From a bacterium (GTDB taxonomy: Bacteria > Bacillota > Clostridia > Oscillospirales > Acutalibacteraceae), in assembly GCA_020625875.1 (NCBI GenBank), contig JAHLAX010000022.1:1-41558 (forward strand): 41,558 bases of DNA, written 5' to 3'. This document shows, one piece after another, positions 14,665-24,084 of this stretch. Both the position numbers and the translations under genes were made by a program. The notes beneath the pieces are model-generated. The model saw only the letters and a program-made list of their open reading frames with translations. It ran no database searches and was not told the origin of the DNA. Within the stretch, counting starts at the first letter, position 1. Every line of letters starts with the position of its first letter.

Positions 14665-16323
14665 ATGAAAAGATTAATTAGCATTTTATTATCAATACTA
14701 ATGATTATCGGCGTGTTCGCTCTTGTACCTGTATCGGCGGGCGCGGCTACGGTAATCGCAAGCGCGGAATTTACAAATGTCACAGAGCCTGTCGAGGGCA
14801 ACAGCCCCGTGTTTTATGCTCATTCGAGCTCGCACGTCTCGTTCGGAACCGAGAATATTGCCTGGTGCAACCTGACCGATATGAAGGATATGACCGCTTC
14901 GGATACTTTTGAAGCGGGCAAGGAATACAGCTTTATTGTGTTCATCAAACCCGAGGAAGGCTATGAGTTCAATACCAAAACAAATGACATCTACGAGCCC
15001 GACTTTTTAGCTACCGTTAACGGCAACGTGGCGTATGTGTATTCTGTTACGGGGCACAAGTCCAGTGAGTATATCGAGATTGCTTACGCGTTTATCGCCA
15101 AGGAATCCGACAATCCCCAGAACCAGGGCAACACCATAGCCGTTATGGATATTTCGGGCGTTATTGAGCCAGTAGCGGGCGAGAACCCCGTTGAGTCAGC
15201 CAATGTGGGCGAGGGAGCGGTCTTAGAGGACTGCGGCTGGTATGATAAGACGGCTGGCGACTGGTTTACAACCTCGGATGTTTTCGAGAACGACCACATT
15301 TATCAGTTCAAGGCTTATGTCAAAGCCGCCGACAGCTATAAGTTCAGAACTCTGCTCGACAAGCCGAATGTTGTCGTTACCATCAACGGACGCGCGGCGA
15401 AGGTCAACAATGTCAGCGGCTGGGCGGCTGACGAAGGTTTTGTGGCGACAGTCACCTACGGCGAGTACACCGTAAGCTTTAACTCAAACGGCGGCAGCGG
15501 CAAGATGGATTCCGATTATGAACAGAACGGCGGCTACATCCTGCCCGAGTGTACCTTCGAAGCTCCCGAGGGCAAAAAGTTCAAGGCTTGGGCTGAGTAC
15601 AGCGATGACGGAACGCAGTACGACGCCGGCTATGAGTATGACGTAACTAACGATGTAACCTTCTACGCTGTTTGGGAAGAAAACAACCACGAGCACATTT
15701 GGGGCGAATGGAGTGTAAGTAAGCCCGCTACTTTTGATGGGGACGGCGAGGAGATATGCGCGTGTATCTCGAATGACGAGAATTACAAGATAAAGGCGAT
15801 ACCCTCAATAAAGAGCGTCAAGCTCTCTAAGAATAAGTTTACATACAACGGCAAGACTCAGAAGCCCACTTTCACCATTACCGACAGAAAGGGCAACAAG
15901 CTCACAAGCGGCAAAGACTACAAGGTTTACTATCCGACAAAGCCCGTCAACTGCGGACTATACGTTATTTCGGTAGAGTTCCTGGGCAAGTACGGCGGCG
16001 TATTTGACAGCGAGTATTCTATCGCCCAGGCTAAGAACCCGATGACCGTTAAGGCAACTGCAAAGACAGTCAGCTATAAGAAGGTCAAAAAGAAGAACGT
16101 CACCGTTACGGCTCTCACGGTCAAGAAAGCTCAGGGAACAAAGTCGTTTGTAAAGACCTCGGGTGACAAGAAGATTACCGTCAACAAAAAGACGGGTAAA
16201 ATCACCGTAAAGAAGGGCATAAAGAAAAAGACTTATACCGTTAAGGTAAAAGTCACAGCCAAGGGCAATAAAAATTATAAGTCGCTGAGCAAGACAGTCA
16301 GCGTTAAGATTAAGGTTAAGTGA
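14665..16323 (+). CDS. Secreted protein with duplicated N-terminal domain, InlB-type repeat and Lys-rich C-terminus
   Basis: A 552-residue exported protein with signal peptide (1-28, ending SAGAA). Residues 30-150 and 155-265 look like two copies of one domain: both have EPV.G..PV near the start and YxFxxxxK...Y.F.T in the middle. Residues 268-338 form one Listeria-Bacteroides/InlB-type repeat (YTVSFNSNGGSGKMDSDYE, later GKKFKAWAEY and VTFYAVW). Then comes an Ig-like region (SVKLSKNKFTYNGKTQKP) and a very basic tail rich in KKTYTVKVKVTAKGNKNYK. No LPXTG or membrane anchor is seen; the basic tail may bind the negatively charged wall. The GAGGAGG site and a TATAAT at 14621 are upstream. Function unknown; a surface-adhesion or binding role is inferred. 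Confidence 0.8.
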   Translation: MKRLISILLSILMIIGVFALVPVSAGAATVIASAEFTNVTEPVEGNSPVFYAHSSSHVSFGTENIAWCNLTDMKDMTASDTFEAGKEYSFIVFIKPEEGYEFNTKTNDIYEPDFLATVNGNVAYVYSVTGHKSSEYIEIAYAFIAKESDNPQNQGNTIAVMDISGVIEPVAGENPVESANVGEGAVLEDCGWYDKTAGDWFTTSDVFENDHIYQFKAYVKAADSYKFRTLLDKPNVVVTINGRAAKVNNVSGWAADEGFVATVTYGEYTVSFNSNGGSGKMDSDYEQNGGYILPECTFEAPEGKKFKAWAEYSDDGTQYDAGYEYDVTNDVTFYAVWEENNHEHIWGEWSVSKPATFDGDGEEICACISNDENYKIKAIPSIKSVKLSKNKFTYNGKTQKPTFTITDRKGNKLTSGKDYKVYYPTKPVNCGLYVISVEFLGKYGGVFDSEYSIAQAKNPMTVKATAKTVSYKKVKKKNVTVTALTVKKAQGTKSFVKTSGDKKITVNKKTGKITVKKGIKKKTYTVKVKVTAKGNKNYKSLSKTVSVKIKVK

Positions 16324-16338
16324 TCAGTGAGCCTAAAA

Positions 16339-16500
16339 TGTACCCCTTTTTAAAGGGGTGGAAATTGTTACCGTGTCAAGCGGTCAATTTCCGGGGATTA
16401 TCTTTCATTACTATGAACGTTTTGATAGAGGACCGTTCAATAAATTGAACTATATAACCCCTCGAAATCATAGATTTCGGTCCCCTTAAAAGGGGACACA
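16339..16500. repeat. MITE-like repeat (family A), copy 2
   Basis: 162 bp with the same ends (TGTACCCCTTTTTAAAGGGG; TCCCCTTAAAAGGGGACACA). The internal hairpin reads GTTCAA-TAAA-TTGAAC, i.e. same stem and changed loop compared with copy 1; CGAAATC-ATA-GATTTCG is likewise conserved in its stem. Confidence 0.8.
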
Positions 16501-16537
16501 ATATAACAATTATCTCAAATATTTACAGGAGGAAAAT

Positions 16538-17350
16538 ATGGGACTATTTGGTAAAAAGAAAATCTGTTCAATCTGCGGAGGAGAAATCAAGCTGCTGGGC
16601 AACCGCAAGCTTGAGGACGGCAATATGTGCAAGGATTGCGCAAAAAAGCTTTCGCCGTTCTTCAGCGACCGCCGCAGAAGCACAGTCGACTCAATCAAGG
16701 AACAGCTCGAATACCGCGAGGCTAACAAGGACAAGGTAGCCGAGTTTAACGCCACAGCTGTTTACGGCGACAGGTACAAGGTTATGATTGACGAGGACGC
16801 GGGCAGATTTATGGTCGCTCAGACACGCAACTATAGGGAAGAGAACCCCGACGTTATCGACTTCAAGGATGTAACGGGCGTTGATATTGACATCGACGAG
16901 GACAGAGACGAGGAAATGCGCGAGGATAGCCAGGGCAACGAAATCAGCTATAATCCTCCCAGATACAACTACAGCTATGATTTCAACATCGTTATCCGTG
17001 TTCGCAATCCTTATTTTGACGAAATCAGAATCCAGCTCAATAACTCTAGTGTTTATATTAATCATTCAGACTATTCGAGCGGCGGCGACTTCAACATCAG
17101 CATCGGCGGAGTCTCTCTGGGCACAAATAACTCAGGCAAGCCCGATCCGCACCAGAGCGTTGACTACTGCGAGTACGAGAAGATGTGCAACGACATCAAG
17201 GCGGCGCTCACCTCGGGACGCAAGCAGGCGAGAGAACAGGCAGCGGCGGCTAACGCTCCGCGTATTCCCGTTGTGTGCAAGTGCTGCGGCGCTACCACAA
17301 TACCCGATATGAACGGCTGCTGCGAGTTCTGCGGAGGAGCGGCACAGTAA
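16538..17350 (+). CDS. Zinc-ribbon protein, DUF4428-like
   Basis: A 270-residue cytoplasmic protein without signal peptide. It has an N-terminal zinc finger (CSICGGEIK...MCKDCAKKL, residues 7-33), a middle region (about 60-180) with RYKVMIDEDAGRFMVA and VTGVDIDIDEDRDEEM, an Asn/Ser-rich stretch, a helical segment (SVDYCEYEKMCNDIKAALTS) and a C-terminal zinc ribbon (CKCCGATTIP...CCEFCGG). This matches the DUF4428-type proteins of Clostridia, whose role is unknown. The ATG follows CAGGAGG. The TAA stop is also the first triplet of the next repeat array. Protein-protein or nucleic-acid scaffolding is possible, but I make no functional claim. Confidence 0.8.
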   Translation: MGLFGKKKICSICGGEIKLLGNRKLEDGNMCKDCAKKLSPFFSDRRRSTVDSIKEQLEYREANKDKVAEFNATAVYGDRYKVMIDEDAGRFMVAQTRNYREENPDVIDFKDVTGVDIDIDEDRDEEMREDSQGNEISYNPPRYNYSYDFNIVIRVRNPYFDEIRIQLNNSSVYINHSDYSSGGDFNISIGGVSLGTNNSGKPDPHQSVDYCEYEKMCNDIKAALTSGRKQAREQAAAANAPRIPVVCKCCGATTIPDMNGCCEFCGGAAQ

Positions 17351-17461
17351 GTAATAGGGAATAAGTAATAAGTAATATGTAATAAGTAATATGTAATAAG
17401 TAATAGGTAAAAAGCCTTAGGTTAGAGATAAACCTAAGGCTTTATTTTTACTTATCACTAT
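17348..17461 (+). repeat. Inverted short-repeat array (family D4)
   Basis: It begins in the TAA stop codon of the zinc-ribbon gene as TAAGTAATAGGGAATAAG and continues with AATAAGTAATATGT units, a terminator hairpin, and a short reverse arm TTTTTACTTATCACTA. Confidence 0.75.
17410..17449. terminator. Terminator between two converging genes, inside the D4 array
   Basis: AAAAGCCTTAGGTT-AGAGATA-AACCTAAGGCTTT, then T-rich. It lies between converging genes and can act in both directions. Confidence 0.85.
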
Positions 17462-17477
17462 GCGAGCTTTCTGTTTG

Positions 17478-19649
17478 CTAATAATCTTTTCCGATATTAG
17501 TAACTACTCCGTTGTGGATATAGGCGCAGAGGAAAGCTCCTCCGCGTTCAAACATCCATGCGTGATAGTCATCATAACTGACTTTATTAGTGGCTCGTCC
17601 CCAAGTGGTAAGCTCACAATAGCGGGCAGGCATTCCTTTGTAAATATTCTTGCTGAATAGAACAGTTGTGGTTTTTACGGAAGCCTTTTTGGTTCCGAAT
17701 TTATCGGTATAATATAGCTTCAATTTGGCTCCCGCGGGCATTTGTCCTGTGGGGAAGGTGAAGACAGTTTTCTTTTTGTTCTTTATAATCGGAACATAAT
17801 AGGACTCTCCGTTGGCTATCAGCTTGATTTTATCGCCTTTTCTGGCATTGGTGTAGGTGACTTTAACAGACGAGTTTGTCTTATAAATAGTGCTGTTGAA
17901 TTTAATCGAACCCTTACGAATCTTTATCTTCTTGTTAACTGTCGCCTTGCAGCCTGTCAGCTTGTTAAATGCTGTTATCTTAACCTTTGTGCCGCTTTTC
18001 GCGGGTTTAATCTTTTTGTTAAAATAACCGTATTTGTTTGATTTGGCGGTATAGTTCTTTTTGCCGACTTTGATTGTGACTTTCAGCTTGTTGTCTGTCG
18101 CGCCAAAAACAGAATTATCGTCAGAGTATATATTGTCAACATTCAGATACGGTTTGATGTATTCCGCTTTCGCGTTTTTTGTGTATACATACCTGTCTTT
18201 GGTTTTTAATGTCAGTTTAATTTTTTTGTTGTATTTAACAGTGTAATCCGCTTTTTTATAGATCCAGTCTGTGTCGTATTTAAAGCTCTTGTTATACTCA
18301 CAGAAGTCCGAATACTTGTCGTCGTTATAATCTGATTTAGTGTAGTTTTTGACTTTGCATTTTTTGTTGTTCGCTAAAAATGTAATCGACTTGATTTTGC
18401 TGTAATTGCTGCGGAATCTGAACACCGCTCCATCAGCGTTGCATTTGAGGAGCTCCAGCTTGCCATCGCCCTGAGGGATTTTAAGCGATTTGGTATAGGT
18501 GTAGCCGTCTGTGTCGACGAATTTCAACTTTACGCTGTCGCCGACATTCGCGCTATAAGTGAACTTGTACTTTGACGAATTGAGCTTGCCATTGTATTCC
18601 TTGTTTTTGAATGTAAGGGTTGCTTTGGAAATCTTTTTATACACAGTTTCTTTTTTGGAATCATACAAATACGCGGTAAGCCCTGTTGTGCGGGTATTCT
18701 GAACCTTGATTTTATACGGGCGGTTATACACCTTGCGCTTAAATTCGCTTGATTTCGCGCCGTACTCAGACTCAATAACGAGTGTGACCTCGATTGAGGG
18801 CTTTTGAGCGGGGTAGCTTACCTTGAGTTTTACGCTGCCTGAGGAGCCTTTGCCCTGAACATAATCGCCGTAATAAACATTATCGGAAATTGTCGCGCAA
18901 AGTCTGTATTTAAGATCCTTGTCAGCAGTCAGATAGGCGTAGGCGTTGTCAGCGCAAACATAACTTGCACTTATATCTATATCGGCGTTTATGGTGTCTA
19001 TTTTATCTTCGATTTCTTTACGATACTCTTCTTTGCATCCGTATTCATCGTATAAAGCTATAAGAATCTCATTACCCGCCGCTTGTTCGGGATAGCTGAA
19101 ATAAAAGTTATCGCCGCTTTTTGTGCCCTTGTATTCTGTAAAGCCGATAAACACCGAAGCCGCGGAGACATTTTCATCTACCGATGTAACAACTCCGCCT
19201 GTGGACTGAAAAATTGTGTCTGAGCAAAATAAACTGTGACTATAAAATGATTCGTCTTCTTCATAAATTATCTTTGAATTGCTATCGGTTATTTTAACGG
19301 TATAATACAGTTTGCTTTCGAGATACTGTCCCTCGGGGAATGTCAGATTGATTTCCTGATTTGGGCTTGTGATTTCAAACGACATTTCGATATGAGTCGC
19401 GGATGAACTGTCTTTTTGATTGTTATCATTAAATTCATTGTTCGTGGCAAGGTCAATCGTTACCGAGGCGGGTTGTGCGCTTTCAGCTCCCATAATTGAA
19501 AAAGAAATACTCCTGTGGTCGAGCGTAACTCCATAAGCGTCAAACGCCCCATCACCATACGCGGATATTGACTCTATACCCAATCCGAGCAGTAAAGCCA
19601 GTACAATAATGATACTTACTGATTTTTTAAATATACTGTAGTTCTTCAT
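17478..19649 (-). CDS. Large secreted protein of unknown function, Lys/Tyr-rich beta repeats
   Basis: A 723-residue exported protein. The signal peptide spans about 1-31 (KSVSIIIVLALLLGLGIES). The rest is a chain of Ig-like/beta-sandwich stretches with recurring patterns such as TVKYNKKIKLTLKTKDRYVY, KVTIKVGKKNYTAKSNKYGY and VKVTYTNARKGDKIKLI, very rich in Lys, Tyr, Ser and Asp. The last 50 residues (YCELTTWGRATNKVSYDDYH, then FLCAYIHNGVVTNIGKDY) differ in style and may be a small terminal domain. No sortase motif is seen. A TTG codon just before the ATG at 19649 is also in frame, but GGGGGAG suits the ATG. Promoter at 19681-19709. Probably a cell-surface protein; I do not recognise the family. 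Confidence 0.75.
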   Translation of the reverse strand: MKNYSIFKKSVSIIIVLALLLGLGIESISAYGDGAFDAYGVTLDHRSISFSIMGAESAQPASVTIDLATNNEFNDNNQKDSSSATHIEMSFEITSPNQEINLTFPEGQYLESKLYYTVKITDSNSKIIYEEDESFYSHSLFCSDTIFQSTGGVVTSVDENVSAASVFIGFTEYKGTKSGDNFYFSYPEQAAGNEILIALYDEYGCKEEYRKEIEDKIDTINADIDISASYVCADNAYAYLTADKDLKYRLCATISDNVYYGDYVQGKGSSGSVKLKVSYPAQKPSIEVTLVIESEYGAKSSEFKRKVYNRPYKIKVQNTRTTGLTAYLYDSKKETVYKKISKATLTFKNKEYNGKLNSSKYKFTYSANVGDSVKLKFVDTDGYTYTKSLKIPQGDGKLELLKCNADGAVFRFRSNYSKIKSITFLANNKKCKVKNYTKSDYNDDKYSDFCEYNKSFKYDTDWIYKKADYTVKYNKKIKLTLKTKDRYVYTKNAKAEYIKPYLNVDNIYSDDNSVFGATDNKLKVTIKVGKKNYTAKSNKYGYFNKKIKPAKSGTKVKITAFNKLTGCKATVNKKIKIRKGSIKFNSTIYKTNSSVKVTYTNARKGDKIKLIANGESYYVPIIKNKKKTVFTFPTGQMPAGAKLKLYYTDKFGTKKASVKTTTVLFSKNIYKGMPARYCELTTWGRATNKVSYDDYHAWMFERGGAFLCAYIHNGVVTNIGKDY

Positions 19650-19680
19650 CAAAACTCCCCCTTTATTAAAACTTTATACT

Positions 19681-19709
19681 ATTATATCACATAATTATTT
19701 TGAATTAAA
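19681..19709 (-). promoter_or_regulatory. Promoter of the 723-residue secreted protein gene
   Basis: Minus strand TTTAAT (19709-19704), 17-bp spacer, TATAAT (19686-19681). Confidence 0.65.
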
Positions 19710-19751
19710 GATAAATGTGACGTTTTTTTGTATAAAATAAGCGAGGCTAAA

Positions 19752-19783
19752 CAAAAAAGAGACTGTCAGCGACAGCCTCTTTA
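19752..19783 (-). terminator. Terminator of the RND permease gene
   Basis: Minus strand AGAGGCTGTC-GCT-GACAGTCTCT followed by TTTTTG; one mismatched pair in an otherwise 10-bp stem. Confidence 0.8.
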
Positions 19784-19786
19784 TTG

Positions 19787-22700
19787 TTATGATAATGTCT
19801 GTACAAAGTCTGCGGTTTCGTCCGCTTCGTCGTCGAGGTCGTCGCCGACGTCGATAACCTTGGGCGCTTTGCGGTAGAAGATGTCATAAAGCACAGGCAC
19901 TACAAACAGCGTCATAAGCGTTGAGTAGAGAAGTCCCACGCTCACAACAACCGCCATACTTCTCTGCATAGCGTTGCCCGCGTCCTGAGAGAATACCATT
20001 ACGCTCATCGACAGAATTGTCGTAAGCGCCGTCATCAGAATCGGTCTCATTCGCGTCTTGCCTGTTTCAATTAAAGCACGCCGTCTTTCTATGCCCCTGA
20101 TTCTCAGCTTGTTGGCGTAGTCGACGAACACAATTCCGTTGTTTACGACAGTTCCCATCAAAATCATAAAGCCCATCAGCGACATCGCCGAGATTGTCAT
20201 TCCGAACACTCCAAGACCTATCATTCCGCCTGTGAACGCCAGCGGTACCGTGAAGATAATGATAAACGGCGATAGGAAGCTCTGGAACTGAGCCACCATA
20301 ATCAAATAAATCAGAATGAAGCCGAGCAGAATCGCCTTAAGCATCTGGTTGAGCATTTCTTCGGTCTGGATAGCCGAGCCTGCTATGGCGACCTCATAGC
20401 CCGCGGGGGTTTTGTAGGATTTGAGTTTGTTTTCAACCTCACGGCTCAACAGCGCGGTGTTCTCGCCCTCGGCGGTTTCGGACTCAACCTTGAGGTACAT
20501 CCGCTGATTTTCGCGGGTGATGTTGCTCATTGTGTAACCGTCGTTCGCTTTGGCGAATTTTGAGAGCTTGTATGTCTTTGTAACATCCTTGCCCGAGGAG
20601 TTCTTTTGAGTCGAGGTAATTTCGGTTTTTAAAATATTTTCGTAGGTGAGCTTGTTCGTTTTGTCGACTATATCAACGTTTATCTTTTTGTCCTCAACGT
20701 TGAGCGTCGCGGCGGTCTTTTTGGTGGTGGTTTTCTGAGCAATCTGCTGAAAAATCTGAGCCACTGTCAGCCCGCACTCAGCCGCCTTGTTGCGGTCGAT
20801 TCGCAGCCGCAGGGTTTTGTCGGCGTCCGAGATGCCGTTTGTGGCGTTCTCGATGCCCTTGACGCCCTTCATCAGCTTCATTACATCCTTGCTGATTTTG
20901 ATCAGCTTTTCTTCGTCGTCGCCGTAGATGTTGACGGTTACGCCGCCGCCCGCGAGCGATGACATACTGCTCATCGCCGATGATGAGGCTGATATGCTCT
21001 TGCAGTCAATGCCCTTGGTCTGCTTTTCGATTTCTTCGCGGATATGTCTGTACTCATCGGTGGTCTTAACATTTTCGTCGGTGATTACGTTGAAAGTGAA
21101 CATCGAGTAGTCCTCGGATACTCCCGAGCCCAAGAAGGTCGACATCACGCCCGTGCTGCCGTCGAGGGCGCTTATCTTATTGATGCCCTTGATTTTCATC
21201 AGCCTGTCGAGAACCTCGTCGGCGGTCTTGTACGCCTTGTTCTTCTTTACGTCGTCCTCAAGCGTGAGTGTCACTGAAATCTGGTTACTCTCGGTCTGGT
21301 CGATTGTTGCCATACCCGTGCTGAAGGTCTGAACAATCATAAGCGCCAGCAGAATTATCGCTACGCCCAGCGGAACAAATTTGTATCTAAGGCAGAACGC
21401 CAAAGCCTTGGCGTAGAGGTTTTTGAGCTTGTCAAACCAGTTTTCCTTGCGCGGCTTTGACTTTTTGAGTAAGAGTGAGCCTATAGTGGGTACTACCGTA
21501 AGCGCGACAATCAGCGACGCTATAAGCGCGTAAGAGATTGTGAACGCGAACGGAATCAGAAGCTGCGCCACAATTCCCGTTGTATAAACCATAGGCAGGA
21601 ACACGCATATGGTTGTGGCGGTTGAGGCGATAATCGGTCCCGCCACCTGCTTGGTGCCCTGTACGGCGGCGCGAGGAGCGGGAATGCCCTTCTGCCTCAT
21701 TCTGAATATGTTTTCCATTACGACTACCGAGTTGTCCACAAGCATACCAATGCTTATGCACAGTCCCGCCAGCGACATAACGTTGAGATTTATCTTTGTA
21801 AAGTACATTATAATCAGCGCGAACAGTACCGAGAACGGTATGCTGAACGCCACGACTATAGTGGGCTTGATTGATTTGAGGAATAGCGCCAAGACTATTA
21901 TCGCCAGCACAGCGCCGAGCAGTATGCTTGATAAAACGCTGTTGATGATGATTGTGATATAGTCGCCCTGATTCATCATCTGGGTAAAGCTGAGCCCCTT
22001 GTATTTAGCCTCGAGCGAGCTGAAAGCCTCGTTGACCTTATGCGACACGTCGCTTGTGTTCGCCGTGCTCGCCTTATATATTGACAGCATAACGGCGTCC
22101 TTGCCGTTAACCTTGCAGTACGCCTCGCCGATGTTGTCGATTGTTGTTACAGTGGCTACATCTTTGAGCCTGATTTTGCCCACGCCGTCGAGCTTGGTTA
22201 GCACAAGGTTTTTGATTTGCTTTTCGTTCTCGAAGTTCTCCTTGACCTCAACGAGCCATTTGTCGTCGTTTTTGTCCTCAACATAGCCCGCGGGCATCGA
22301 GAAGTTCTGCGCCGAGATAATGCCCGACAGGGTGTCGATGCTCAGAAGCGCGTTGATGTTGGAGTTGTCGTGCGCCGCTTTTATCGAGTTTTCGAGCTTC
22401 TTTTCGGCGGAGTCAAGCTGTTTTTCGGCGTTTTTAATCTGGCTTTCGGCTGAGCTTATCTGAGACTCGCCCTGACCTATTTTAATCGCCGCGTTGAACT
22501 GGGTGGAATTGAGCTCGGTCTGTTTGCTGTCGAGACCTTTTACCTTCTTTTTGATTTTGGCTACAATAGCCTCCTGCGCCTTTATCTCGGTGTTGAGATT
22601 GGCAATTTCGGTGTCTATCTGCGGCAGTCTCACCTTGACAGCTTTATATGTCTGTTCAAGCGTGTCGAGACTGAGCTGCTTGACCTGTTCGCCGTAGCCC

Positions 22701-23716
22701 GCCGTGTTCATCCAGTTTATAAACTTTTTATATTCAGACGGGTTCTTTACAGCTTCCTCGACCGATGAAGGCACGGTGATTCCCTGAGTTGCCGCAATCG
22801 CGCCCACGTTCTGGTTGAGCGCCGCCAGAGCGGAGTCAAGAGTGTTGTAGGCATCCTCGAGCTTCGCGTCGGTATACGCCTTTTTCTCAGCCTCAAGCGC
22901 GGACTTGCTCGCCTTTAAGCTGAGTAGGGTTGATTCCGCCGCCGCCTTTGACGCCTGAGCCTTTGTCAGCTGCGTCATCGCGCTGCTGAGTTTGTCCGAG
23001 GTCTTTTTCTTCGTATCGCTGAGCGACGATTTTTTGGAGTAAAGCTGGTTTTTGCTGTCGTTCAGCTTGTTTTGGGAGCTCGTGATTTTGTCGCTTGCTT
23101 TAGCGAGTTTTTTGTTGGTCTGCGAGAGAACCTTGGCGTTTATTCTGTTAATCTTCTTTTTGTCGAGCCTTATTTCAATGCTGTCGTTTATGAGTCCGTT
23201 CGCCGAAACTCTCGCCACGCCGTCCTGCCTTTCGAGATAGGGGATAACGGTGTTGTCGCAGAAGTTAGACAGCTCCTTGATGTTCTTGCCGTCATAGTTT
23301 ATATTTGCGTACAGGGTGGCGACCATATCCATACTGAGCTCAAGGATATTGGGCGTGCCGCATTCGTCGGGCAAGTCCATCGTGTTGACAGCCTTTGATA
23401 CGCGCACCAGCGCCGAGTCCATATCGGTATTGTCCGAGAAGGTCAGCAGCACCATTCCGTAGTTGGTCGATGAGGTAGAGGTGAGCTTTTCAACGCCGCT
23501 GATTGTGCCGAGCGAGCTTTCCATAACCTTGGTTACGTCGGCTTCAACCTGCTTGGGCGACGCGCCCGCTTCGGTAGTGACCACCGCGATATACGGCAGC
23601 TCGAGGTTGGGGAGCAGGTCGGTTTTCATCGAGGTTACGCTGACGAATCCAACAACCAGAACGATGATTATTGTAACAATCATAAAATACGGTTTTTTAA
23701 CAAAGAATTTTGTCAT
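19787..23716 (-). CDS. RND-family permease with large coiled-coil insertion in the porter domain
   Basis: A 1,309-residue inner-membrane transporter of the AcrB/HAE1 superfamily. It starts with FFVKKPYFMIVTIIIVLVVG and DLLPNLELPYIAVVTTEAGAS; helix 4 has GMLVDNSVVVMENIFRMRQ (one Asp kept, the second replaced by Asn) and the equivalent second-half motif is GTVVNNGIVFVDYANKLR. Between the strand SIEIRLDKKKINRINAK and the helix DTLSGIISAQNFSMPAGY, which are adjacent in AcrB, residues 192-456 are inserted: two long Lys/Ser/Glu-rich coiled-coil arms (about 195-300 and 350-450) joined by a small domain (305-345). No membrane fusion protein or outer-membrane partner is encoded nearby. Normal RND length is about 1,030-1,050. 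The substrate is unknown; drugs, lipids or surfactants are usual for the family. Confidence 0.93.
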   Translation of the reverse strand: MTKFFVKKPYFMIVTIIIVLVVGFVSVTSMKTDLLPNLELPYIAVVTTEAGASPKQVEADVTKVMESSLGTISGVEKLTSTSSTNYGMVLLTFSDNTDMDSALVRVSKAVNTMDLPDECGTPNILELSMDMVATLYANINYDGKNIKELSNFCDNTVIPYLERQDGVARVSANGLINDSIEIRLDKKKINRINAKVLSQTNKKLAKASDKITSSQNKLNDSKNQLYSKKSSLSDTKKKTSDKLSSAMTQLTKAQASKAAAESTLLSLKASKSALEAEKKAYTDAKLEDAYNTLDSALAALNQNVGAIAATQGITVPSSVEEAVKNPSEYKKFINWMNTAGYGEQVKQLSLDTLEQTYKAVKVRLPQIDTEIANLNTEIKAQEAIVAKIKKKVKGLDSKQTELNSTQFNAAIKIGQGESQISSAESQIKNAEKQLDSAEKKLENSIKAAHDNSNINALLSIDTLSGIISAQNFSMPAGYVEDKNDDKWLVEVKENFENEKQIKNLVLTKLDGVGKIRLKDVATVTTIDNIGEAYCKVNGKDAVMLSIYKASTANTSDVSHKVNEAFSSLEAKYKGLSFTQMMNQGDYITIIINSVLSSILLGAVLAIIVLALFLKSIKPTIVVAFSIPFSVLFALIIMYFTKINLNVMSLAGLCISIGMLVDNSVVVMENIFRMRQKGIPAPRAAVQGTKQVAGPIIASTATTICVFLPMVYTTGIVAQLLIPFAFTISYALIASLIVALTVVPTIGSLLLKKSKPRKENWFDKLKNLYAKALAFCLRYKFVPLGVAIILLALMIVQTFSTGMATIDQTESNQISVTLTLEDDVKKNKAYKTADEVLDRLMKIKGINKISALDGSTGVMSTFLGSGVSEDYSMFTFNVITDENVKTTDEYRHIREEIEKQTKGIDCKSISASSSAMSSMSSLAGGGVTVNIYGDDEEKLIKISKDVMKLMKGVKGIENATNGISDADKTLRLRIDRNKAAECGLTVAQIFQQIAQKTTTKKTAATLNVEDKKINVDIVDKTNKLTYENILKTEITSTQKNSSGKDVTKTYKLSKFAKANDGYTMSNITRENQRMYLKVESETAEGENTALLSREVENKLKSYKTPAGYEVAIAGSAIQTEEMLNQMLKAILLGFILIYLIMVAQFQSFLSPFIIIFTVPLAFTGGMIGLGVFGMTISAMSLMGFMILMGTVVNNGIVFVDYANKLRIRGIERRRALIETGKTRMRPILMTALTTILSMSVMVFSQDAGNAMQRSMAVVVSVGLLYSTLMTLFVVPVLYDIFYRKAPKVIDVGDDLDDEADETADFVQTLS

Positions 23717-23754
23717 AAAACCACCCTTTCGGTCTTTAAAAGTGTAGATAATTT

Positions 23755-23783
23755 ATTATAACATATTTGTGAGGTAAATACAA
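23755..23783 (-). promoter_or_regulatory. Promoter of the RND permease gene
   Basis: Minus strand TTGTAT (23783-23778), 17-bp spacer, TATAAT (23760-23755), 39 bp upstream of the ATG. Confidence 0.65.
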
Positions 23784-23796
23784 TGTGAAAATAGCA

Positions 23797-24006
23797 GGCA
23801 GTGGTAAGTTTACAGGTAACAGTTAACAGGTAACAGTTGTGGGCGGGCTCTGTTCCTCAGCCGGAGACGGCACCACCTCTGTCGCATTCGCGACATCTCC
23901 TCCAGAGGAGGAGTCTCGCACCCATTTATAAATCGGAGCAAAGCGACCCTTCACTGTTACCTGTTACTTGTTCACTGTTAACTGACAACTGGCTACTAAC
24001 TACTAA
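23797..24006. repeat. Inverted short-repeat array (family D5) with GC-rich centre
   Basis: Left arm ACAGGTAACAGTTAACAGG; right arm CTGTTACCTGTTACTTGTTC then CTGACAACTGGCTACTAACT, roughly reverse complements. The centre has TGTCGC-ATTC-GCGACA and CTCCTC-CAGA-GGAG hairpins. It sits between two divergent promoters, unlike the other D copies, which follow stop codons. Confidence 0.65.
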
Positions 24007-24051
24007 ACTCGCTTTATCGTAGTAACTTGGTGAAAAATTTTAAACAGGGTA

Positions 24052-24080
24052 TTGACAAATCAATCCGAAAGGTATAAAAT
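24052..24080 (+). promoter_or_regulatory. Promoter of the T-box/trpB transcript
   Basis: TTGACA (24052-24057) followed by TATAAA (24073-24078, 15 bp) or TAAAAT (24075-24080, 17 bp). Confidence 0.7.
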
Positions 24081-24084
24081 GCGA

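Noticed and set aside
17348..17461. Tandem AATAAGTAATATGT units considered as replication-origin iterons or DnaA boxes
   Set aside because: No DnaA-box consensus, no replication gene nearby, and the same units occur at several gene ends.
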